Assembly (NCBI RefSeq): GCF_028890305.1
Contig: NZ_JARBXM010000001.1
Coordinates: forward strand, 1,158,501-1,222,500
Source: Candidatus Methanosphaera massiliense
GTDB lineage: Archaea; Methanobacteriota; Methanobacteria; Methanobacteriales; Methanobacteriaceae
Reading direction: 5' to 3'
Length of the DNA: 64,000 bases
This document shows, one piece after another, positions 57,837 through 64,000 of the stretch. Numbering within the stretch: the first letter of the stretch is position 1; every line of letters begins with the position of its first letter. The notes beneath the pieces were generated by a model. The model searched no databases. It saw only the letters and a program-made list of their open reading frames with translations, and was not told the DNA's origin. The position numbers and the translations under genes were made by a program.

Positions 57837-58100
57837 GATACATATTTTTATCAAACACAGTATATAATAATATCAAATTAATTAATATCTAAAAATAACA
57901 AACTAATACAATTATATGTACATGACATAATCTAATAAAGAAAGAATAGATTATATATTTAATTATATTAAAAATAGCTATAAAAATTTAGTATTAATAT
58001 TGATATATTTGTTTATTTAATTAGTTTAATTAGAATATTTTAAATTAAATATTTTACTTTAAAATATTTTTTTTTTAAAAAAGAAAAGTGTGGAAGGAAT

Positions 58101-60221
58101 TTATTCTTCCACTGTTGCTTCGAATGTTTCTACATGTTTATAGTTTTTAGATCTTGCACTGTCTAGACTTATAAGCATGGTTGAACCGTTATGGAATACG
58201 GATGTTAATGATGGTGTGATTACTCCTGTTAATCCTAGGCCCATGAAGAATGTGTTTAGTACAAGTATTAATCCATAGTTTCTGTGGATTAATTCTAGCA
58301 TTCTTTGGCTTATTAATCTCATAGTTACGAGATCGTTTAGGTTTGGTCTGAGTAATGTGATATCTGCAACTTCTCTTGCTAGGTCAGATGAATCTTTCAT
58401 TGCTACAGATACATCTGCTGCGGATAGTGCTGGTGAATCATTTATACCGTCACCAACCATGATTACTTGTTTTCCTTCTGCTTTAATTTCCTCTACTATT
58501 CTTGCTTTGTCTTCTGGTAGTACTTGTGATCTGTATTCATTTACTCCTAGTAGTTCTGCTGTTGTTGCTGCAGCGTTTTCACTGTCACCAGTAAGCATTA
58601 TGATATCAGCTATGCCTAAGTTTCTTAGTTCGCTGAGCACTTGTTGAGCTTCTTTTCTAGGTGGGTCGTATATGCAGATTATTCCTTCTAATTTACTGTC
58701 AATAGCAAAGTAGATTATTGAATATTTATCTGCATTTTCATCTATGATTTTTTCTTGTTCTTTTGTTATTTCTACACCTTCATCTTCAAGAACGAAGTGT
58801 CTGCTACCTAGCACTGTACGTTTGTTAAATAGTTTTGTAGCAATACCGTGGGCTACAATGTATTCTACTTCGGAGTGTAATTCTTCTCCGTGTGTTAATC
58901 CTTGTTCAATTGCTTCTTCCACTATTGCTGTTGCAACACTATGTGGGAAGTGTTCTTCAAGGCATGCAGCTTGTCTTAGTAATTCGTCGTCAGATAAACT
59001 ACCTAATGATACTACTTTTGCTACTTTTGGTTTGGATTCTGTTAGTGTTCCTGTTTTATCAAAGATTATTGTGTCTGCATTAGCAAATGCTTCTAAGTAT
59101 CTTCCACCTTTTACCACAATTTCTCTTTCTGATGCTTCTCTCATAGCTGAGATAATTGTTATTGGTGTTGCAAGTTTTATTGCGCATGAATAATCTACTG
59201 TTAGTGCTGATATTGCTTTTATTGTACTTCCTGTTAAGATGTATGTTAGTATTGTTACAGCGAAGTTCCATGGTACTATTGAATCTGCTAAATCTTCTGC
59301 TTTACTTTCAATTCCTGCTTTTGCTTTATCTGAACTTTCAATTAAATCAATAATTTGATTTATTCTTGTTGATTCATTTATTGCATCGACTTCTATGGTT
59401 ATTGAACCGTTTTCAACAATGGTTCCTGCGAATACTGCTGTTCCTTCATTTTTATGGACTGCTAGTGATTCTCCAGTCATGGTTGCTTCGTTTATTTCAG
59501 CATCTCCTGATAGAATTATACCATCAGCAGGGATTATTGTTCCTGTTCTTACTATTACTTTGTCGCCTTTTTTGAGCTGTGAGAATGGTATTTGTATTTC
59601 TTCTCCAGTTTCTGTTTTTATCCATACTTTGTTGATGTTTAGCATTAGACTGTTTTCTAGTGAGTGTTTTGTTTTTTCTATTGTGTATTCTTCTAGTATT
59701 TCTGATAATCCTAGTAAGAATGCTATTGAGCTTGCTGGTCCAAACATTCCCTGAGATATTGTCACAAATAGGGATGTTGCATCAAGTAGGTCTACGTCTA
59801 GTCTTAGGTGTATTAAACTGTCAGCACCTTTTAATATAAATGGTATTGATTCATATAATACTTTTGCTATGTTTAGTGGTGCAGGTAGGAAGAATTTGAA
59901 GAAGTATCTGGTTACTATTTTTTTTATTATCTTGTTTATGTATCTGCTATCTGTTTCGTTAGCTAGTTGTAATGTTGTTGGGTCAGCTTCGAATAAGTCT
60001 GATTTTTTTATATCAGCTATATATTTAAATACTCGTTTTTTGCTTCCAGTGTATTCAACATATATACTACCATTTGTTGATGAAACTTTAACAGATTCAA
60101 TGCCCTTTTTTTCTGTTAATAATTGGGCTATTCCATATCCTTCTTCTGTTGTAAATGCAGCTCTTCCAGCGCGAACACGTAATCTGTTTTTATCATTATC
60201 ATAAACTATTTTAAATTTCAT
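58101..60221 (-). CDS. Metal P1B-type ATPase with SCA membrane motif (CtpC-like)
   Basis: A 706-residue ATP-driven metal transporter. The N-terminal 70 residues form a divergent metal-binding-like fold without CxxC. The membrane ion site reads D343-Y-S345-C346-A in place of CPC or SPC. DKTGT (D388), HFPHSVA (HP-like locus) and MVGDGINDSPALSAADVSVA are intact. Family members with this SCA motif are related to mycobacterial CtpC-type exporters (Mn/Zn). A small PacL-like membrane protein is encoded 66 bases upstream. Metal specificity is inferred only. Confidence 0.88.
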   Translation of the reverse strand: MKFKIVYDNDKNRLRVRAGRAAFTTEEGYGIAQLLTEKKGIESVKVSSTNGSIYVEYTGSKKRVFKYIADIKKSDLFEADPTTLQLANETDSRYINKIIKKIVTRYFFKFFLPAPLNIAKVLYESIPFILKGADSLIHLRLDVDLLDATSLFVTISQGMFGPASSIAFLLGLSEILEEYTIEKTKHSLENSLMLNINKVWIKTETGEEIQIPFSQLKKGDKVIVRTGTIIPADGIILSGDAEINEATMTGESLAVHKNEGTAVFAGTIVENGSITIEVDAINESTRINQIIDLIESSDKAKAGIESKAEDLADSIVPWNFAVTILTYILTGSTIKAISALTVDYSCAIKLATPITIISAMREASEREIVVKGGRYLEAFANADTIIFDKTGTLTESKPKVAKVVSLGSLSDDELLRQAACLEEHFPHSVATAIVEEAIEQGLTHGEELHSEVEYIVAHGIATKLFNKRTVLGSRHFVLEDEGVEITKEQEKIIDENADKYSIIYFAIDSKLEGIICIYDPPRKEAQQVLSELRNLGIADIIMLTGDSENAAATTAELLGVNEYRSQVLPEDKARIVEEIKAEGKQVIMVGDGINDSPALSAADVSVAMKDSSDLAREVADITLLRPNLNDLVTMRLISQRMLELIHRNYGLILVLNTFFMGLGLTGVITPSLTSVFHNGSTMLISLDSARSKNYKHVETFEATVEE

Positions 60222-60287
60222 TTTAGTCCCTTATTTAAGTTATTTTATTAAAAAAAATGTAGGGTGGAGTTGATAATGTTTTTGTGT

Positions 60288-60602
60288 TTATTCTTCAGAT
60301 TCGTCTTCTTCATCTATGTCTTCAGGACCATATATTTCTATTTTTTGTTTTTCTTGTGCTTCTGCGTGGATATCTTCTGCATCTTCTTTGATGTTTTCGA
60401 TTCCTTCTTCTACAGAGTCTTTTAAATTTAGGAATCCTGCGGTTGCTGATACAGCTGCGTTGTGTGCTGCGTCTGTTTGTGCTATTTTTCTAATTGCATA
60501 TGCTGCAACCATTCCGCCGATGAAGTATTTTACTTTTGTTTGTCCAAAAAATTTTCTTGCTTTTGTTCCAAATCCATCGTCATTATTATTATTGTTTGCC
60601 AT
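60288..60602 (-). CDS. PacL/DUF6110-like small membrane protein, ATPase partner
   Basis: A 104-residue protein: Asn-rich basic N-terminus, one membrane segment (about 26-41, YFIGGMVAAYAIRKIA), then a helical charged region (GFLNLKDSVEEGIENIKEDA) and an acidic tail (GPEDIDEEDESEE) with a histidine at 79. This layout matches small single-pass proteins (DUF6110, DUF1490/PacL) that stand beside P1B ATPases and, in mycobacteria, act as metal chaperones or scaffolds for them. AAGGTGATA precedes the ATG. It is the first gene of a two-gene unit with the ATPase. Confidence 0.75.
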   Translation of the reverse strand: MANNNNNDDGFGTKARKFFGQTKVKYFIGGMVAAYAIRKIAQTDAAHNAAVSATAGFLNLKDSVEEGIENIKEDAEDIHAEAQEKQKIEIYGPEDIDEEDESEE

Positions 60603-60880
60603 ATTATCACCTTTTGAATTATATTTTAATTAATTTTCTATTTTCAAAGAATAGTTTTTTTTATTCTTTATTTGATTATTATATTTTTATCTTATTTAAA
60701 GTTATTATTTATTTTTGTTGATTAATGTTTATTTTTACTTTATTTTGAGTATAACCTAATATTATCTATTATTTTTTTTTAGTGTGCCTAAATTTTAATC
60801 AAAAATTGTATATTCGTCTTATTTTGTGTTTTATTTGTTTATTTTCTGTTTTTTAGAAGGTTGAATTTTTTATCATTTTA

Positions 60881-61061
60881 TTTATCATGATAAATAATGA
60901 TAATTTTTAATTTAATTAATATATTCTTTTTTTAATTTAAACGTTTAATTTTTCTTTTTCGGACTGTATAACTATAAATAAATTATTTTTGATTATTAAG
61001 TCAATAATCTTTTTTCTTATCTAAAATAACTGTCATATTGCTAATTAAATTATCATGATAA
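60881..61061. promoter_or_regulatory. Paired palindromes TTATCATGATAA
   Basis: TTTATCATGATAAA (60881-60894) is a perfect 14-base palindrome. Its 12-base core TTATCATGATAA recurs at 61050-61061, 168 bases away. Two identical palindromes in a divergent promoter region suggest a dimeric repressor that may loop the DNA. The regulator is not identified. Confidence 0.5.
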
Positions 61062-61083
61062 ATCATTACAAATAAACCATTAC

Positions 61084-61138
61084 TTTAAATACTACCACCC
61101 TCATAATTAAGAGTAACAATCATAAGTAGTTATGATTG
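61084..61138 (+). promoter_or_regulatory. Alcohol dehydrogenase promoter with overlapping operator-like repeat
   Basis: TTTAAATA (61084-61091) is the likely TATA box. CAATCATAA (61117-61125) and TTATGATTG (61130-61138) form a perfect 9-base inverted repeat around GTAG, centred about where transcription should start. A protein bound there would block initiation, so the gene pair is probably repressible. The half-site TTATGAT shares ATCAT/ATGAT with the nearby palindromes. Confidence 0.5.
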
Positions 61139-61241
61139 GCATTAATATTTTTAGGAAAATGGTTCTACAAAATACAGGGATGGAAGGATTTTTCTAAAAA
61201 GATTAAAATATTTAAAATAACATATAATGGAGAAATCACAA

Positions 61242-62414
61242 ATGCAAAGATTTACTTTACCACGAGACGTATATTTTGGAGAAAACGCATTAGACTACCT
61301 TAAAGAATTAGAAGGAGAAAAAGCAGTAATAGTAATAGGTGGAGGATCACTAAAAAGATCAGGAGTATTAGACATAGTACTCAACAACCTAAAAGAAGCT
61401 AACATAGAAACAAAATTAATTGAAGGAATATCACCAGACCCATCCGTAGAAAGTGCAATGGAAGGAGCAAAAATAATGGAAGAATTTGGTCCTGACTGGA
61501 TTATTGCAATGGGTGGAGGATCACCTATCGACGCTGCAAAAGCAATGTGGATTTTCTATGAACATCCAGATGCAACCTTCGAACAGATATCTTCAAATGA
61601 AAACTTCCCAAAAATGAGAAACAAAGCTAAATTCCTAGCAATCTCTTCAACAAGTGGAACAGCTACAGAAGTAACTGCATTCTCTGTAATAACTGATTAT
61701 GATACAGGTATAAAATACCCAATTGCAAACTTTGAAATTACACCCGACGTAGCAATTGTAGACCCACTACTTCCTAAAACAATGCCACAAAAACTAACAG
61801 CTTACACAGGAATGGATGCATTAACACACGCAATAGAAGCATATGTAGGATTAGTACATCAACCATTCACGGACGCACTAGCATTACATGCAATAAAACA
61901 CATATTCGAAGATCTTATAGACTCATATAATGAAGATATGGATGCAAGAGAAAGAATGCACTACTATCAATGTGAAGCAGGTATGGCATTCTCAAATGCA
62001 TTACTAGGTATTGTACACTCTTTAGCACACAAAACAGGAGCAGCATTCAGTACAGGACACATACCTCACGGATGTGCAAACGCAATCTACTTACCATACG
62101 TAATTAAATTTAACTCAAAAGCAGATGCAAGTAGATATGGAGATATTGGTAGATTCATAGGAATGCAGGGTACAGACGAAGAAATTGTAAGACAATTATG
62201 TGTAAAAATTGATTACTACAATGAACAAATGGGAATTCCAAAAACACTTAAAGAATTTGGTGTAAACGAAGAAGAATTCCTCGAGAAAAAAGCAGAAATT
62301 GCTAAACATGCACAAGAAGACGCATGTACTCCAACCAACCCAAGAAAAACAAATCCAGAATTACTCGAAAAATTATTAGAATACATCTACTATGGAAAAC
62401 AAGTAGACTTCTAA
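61242..62414 (+). CDS. Iron-containing alcohol dehydrogenase
   Basis: Group III (Fe-type) NAD(P)-dependent alcohol dehydrogenase of 390 residues. The N-terminus reads MQRFTLPRDVYFGENALDYL. GGGSPIDAAKAMW binds the nucleotide. The metal site is visible in GMDALTHAIEAYVG and HSLAHKTGAAFSTGHIPHGC (histidines and aspartate). ATG 61242 is preferred over ATG 61227 because GGAGA at 61229-61233 is then well placed. An aldehyde dehydrogenase follows, so the substrate is likely ethanol or another primary alcohol. Confidence 0.92.
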   Translation: MQRFTLPRDVYFGENALDYLKELEGEKAVIVIGGGSLKRSGVLDIVLNNLKEANIETKLIEGISPDPSVESAMEGAKIMEEFGPDWIIAMGGGSPIDAAKAMWIFYEHPDATFEQISSNENFPKMRNKAKFLAISSTSGTATEVTAFSVITDYDTGIKYPIANFEITPDVAIVDPLLPKTMPQKLTAYTGMDALTHAIEAYVGLVHQPFTDALALHAIKHIFEDLIDSYNEDMDARERMHYYQCEAGMAFSNALLGIVHSLAHKTGAAFSTGHIPHGCANAIYLPYVIKFNSKADASRYGDIGRFIGMQGTDEEIVRQLCVKIDYYNEQMGIPKTLKEFGVNEEEFLEKKAEIAKHAQEDACTPTNPRKTNPELLEKLLEYIYYGKQVDF

Positions 62415-62509
62415 GAGGAGTAAATATCACTTAACCTCCTTTATATTTTTAATAAAAAATATTGATTATCCCACAAAAAACATGTAAATAATAATTGGAG
62501 AAGATTAAA

Positions 62510-63994
62510 ATGGAAAATCCAGCAGATTCAGAATACAAATTATATATAGATGGAAAATGGTGTGATGCATCAGACAAACAAACCTTCGAAACAACATGCC
62601 CAGGAAATGGAGAAGTATTATCAACATGTGCAGAGGCAACAAAAGAAGATGTAGATAAAGCAGTAAAAGCTGCATGGAATGCATTCCCTGAATGGAAACA
62701 AGTAGAACCAATAGAAAGACAAGAAATTCTACTAAAAATAGCAGACATCATAGATGAAAATGCAGAAAAACTAGCATTAATAGAATCACTAGATAATGGT
62801 AAAGCATTACGTGAAACAACTTCAATTGATATACCATTCTCATCAGATCATTTCAGATACTTTGCAGCAGCAGTAAGAACAGAGGAAGGAAGTGCAACAA
62901 AACTTGATAATAACACATTAAGCTTAATATTAAGAGAACCTATAGGAGTAGTTGGTCAAATTGTACCATGGAACTTCCCATTCTTAATGGCTGCATGGAA
63001 ACTAGCACCAGTACTAGCAGCAGGATGCTGTACAGTATTCAAACCATCAAGTTCAACACCATTAAGTGTACTTGAATTTGCAAAACTAATTGATGGAGTA
63101 TTACCAGACGGTGTATTTAACATAGTAACAGGTAAAGGTTCCAAGTCAGGACAATACCTTCTTGACCATCCAGATTTAAGAAAACTCGCATTCACAGGAT
63201 CTACAGAAGTAGGTTCCAATGTAGCAGACGCTGCAGCAAAAAAACTTATTCCAGCAACACTAGAATTAGGTGGTAAATCAGCTAACATTTATTTTGAGGA
63301 TTGTAAATGGGACATGGCAATGGATGGATTACAATTAGGTATATTATTTAACCAAGGACAAGTATGCTGTGCAGGTTCTAGAGTATTCGTACAAGAATCA
63401 ATCTATGATAAATTTGTAAAAGAAGCAGTAGATGCATTTAAGAAAATAGATGTTGGAATGCCATGGGATCCTAATGCACAAATGGGTGCACAAATTAACG
63501 AAAGACAAGTAGAAAAAATACTTTCATGTATAGAAAAAGGTAAAGAAGAAGGGGCAACAGTAGCTGTTGGTGGTAAAAGAATGACTGATGGAGACTTTGC
63601 TAATGGTTGTTATGTAGAACCAACATTACTAACAGATGTAACAAATGATATGTCTGTTGCTCAAGATGAAATATTTGGTCCAGTTGCAGTAGTAATGCCA
63701 TTTGAAACTGAGGAAGAAGTAGTAGATCTTGCAAATGACAGTTACTATGGATTAGGGGGAGCAGTTTGGACTAGAGATATTAACAGAGCTATAAGAGTAG
63801 CAAGTAACATTGAAACAGGTAGAATGTGGATAAATACATACAACTCCATACCAGCAGGAGCACCATTTGGTGGATACAAAGCTTCAGGTATTGGCCGTGA
63901 AACCCATAAAATGATTTTAAATCATTATACACAAGCTAAAAACATAATGATCAATCTTTCAGAAGAACCAAGTGGATTCTATCCAAAAAAATAA
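62510..63994 (+). CDS. Aldehyde dehydrogenase (NAD(P)-dependent)
   Basis: Oxidises the aldehyde from the upstream alcohol dehydrogenase to the acid, e.g. acetaldehyde to acetate. The 494-residue protein has GVVGQIVPWNFPFLMAAWKL, the cofactor loop FTGSTEVGS, catalytic glutamate in LELGGKSANIYFED and catalytic cysteine in NQGQVCCAGSRVF, and ends with PFGGYKASGIGRE. The length is that of a full ALDH. ATG 62510 follows GGAG at 62497. It lies 95 bases after the alcohol dehydrogenase, and the window ends just past its stop. Confidence 0.94.
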   Translation: MENPADSEYKLYIDGKWCDASDKQTFETTCPGNGEVLSTCAEATKEDVDKAVKAAWNAFPEWKQVEPIERQEILLKIADIIDENAEKLALIESLDNGKALRETTSIDIPFSSDHFRYFAAAVRTEEGSATKLDNNTLSLILREPIGVVGQIVPWNFPFLMAAWKLAPVLAAGCCTVFKPSSSTPLSVLEFAKLIDGVLPDGVFNIVTGKGSKSGQYLLDHPDLRKLAFTGSTEVGSNVADAAAKKLIPATLELGGKSANIYFEDCKWDMAMDGLQLGILFNQGQVCCAGSRVFVQESIYDKFVKEAVDAFKKIDVGMPWDPNAQMGAQINERQVEKILSCIEKGKEEGATVAVGGKRMTDGDFANGCYVEPTLLTDVTNDMSVAQDEIFGPVAVVMPFETEEEVVDLANDSYYGLGGAVWTRDINRAIRVASNIETGRMWINTYNSIPAGAPFGGYKASGIGRETHKMILNHYTQAKNIMINLSEEPSGFYPKK

Positions 63995-64000
63995 GTTGAA

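Larger units (their letters stand above)
60603..61241. other. 639-base regulatory region between the PacL-like and alcohol dehydrogenase genes
   Basis: No gene. The left part is T-rich. Two copies of a perfect palindrome and one strong inverted repeat lie in the right part and are listed separately. A TATA-like TTTAAATA (61084-61091) and a leader of about 125 bases precede the dehydrogenase. It is divergent, serving the ATPase unit on one side and the dehydrogenase unit on the other. Confidence 0.6.

Noticed and set aside
58357-60204. Several plus-strand open frames opposite the second metal ATPase and its small partner
   Set aside because: They are shadows of the minus-strand genes: leucine- and serine-rich, with no motifs and no ribosome-binding sites.

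Overview
The window is a very AT-rich chromosomal segment of a methanogenic archaeon. The best fit is the order Methanobacteriales, most likely the genus Methanosphaera. The reasons are an archaeal-type ribosomal supercluster (rpl32e, rpl19e, rpl34e, rpl14e, rpl18e), archaeal RNA polymerase subunits (rpoD/N/K), a short archaeal histone, an archaeal lipid pathway (mvk, ipk, fni, idsA, geranylgeranyl reductase), methanogenesis marker protein 8, and a large adhesin-like surface protein of the kind common in gut Methanobacteriales. The genus is inferred from gene content and base composition, not from a database search.

Layout. Positions 1-10.6 kb hold the spc-like ribosomal operon from RNase P p29 (rnp1) through secY, adk, an EMC3/YidC-like insertase, rpl34e, cmk and rpl14e. 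From 10.6 to 20.3 kb an accessory block sits between rpl14e and cbf5, two genes that I recall as neighbours in related methanogens. It holds a flavin reductase, a DUF4013 membrane protein, two NudC-like Nudix paralogues, a GNAT, a metal P-type ATPase, geranylgeranyl reductase, a histone and a LicD-like protein. From 20.3 to 28.5 kb the housekeeping cluster resumes: cbf5, tRNA-Ser(GGA), rps13-rps4-rps11-rpoD-rpl18e-rpl13-rps9-rpoN-rpoK, eno, ferredoxin, rps2. From 28.5 to 35.2 kb come MEMO1 and the isoprenoid genes mvk, ipk, fni, RNase J and idsA. Ferritin, the adhesin-like protein and marker protein 8 follow.

From 40 kb the content becomes accessory. It has small redox and stress genes (carboxymuconolactone decarboxylase-like protein, cupin, hydrolase, GNAT, flavodoxin-ferredoxin fusion). 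A zinc-type macrodomain overlaps a class-M sirtuin: an ADP-ribosylation on/off pair. Next are glutathione peroxidase with flavodoxin, a class II amidotransferase, an iron-sulfur flavoprotein and a DpnII-type GATC restriction-modification pair. Two tandem voltage-sensor potassium channels follow, with two small proteins behind them, one of which resembles the C-terminal helical domain of CRISPR Cas8b. TrkH lies convergent to them, followed by small membrane or secreted proteins of unknown function.

The right end holds a metal P-type ATPase with an unusual SCA membrane motif behind a small PacL/DUF6110-like membrane partner. A 640-base regulatory region rich in perfect inverted repeats separates it from an iron-type alcohol dehydrogenase and an aldehyde dehydrogenase. 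That last pair would let the cell take reducing power from ethanol.

The most interesting points are the sirtuin-macrodomain pair without visible lipoylation partners, the potassium-channel operon with an orphan Cas8b-tail-like protein, the PacL-like protein plus P-type ATPase pair, and the alcohol/aldehyde dehydrogenase module with its palindromic control region. Where an upstream in-frame codon competes, start sites were chosen by ribosome-binding site (often GGTGA or GGAG 5-11 bases upstream) and family length.
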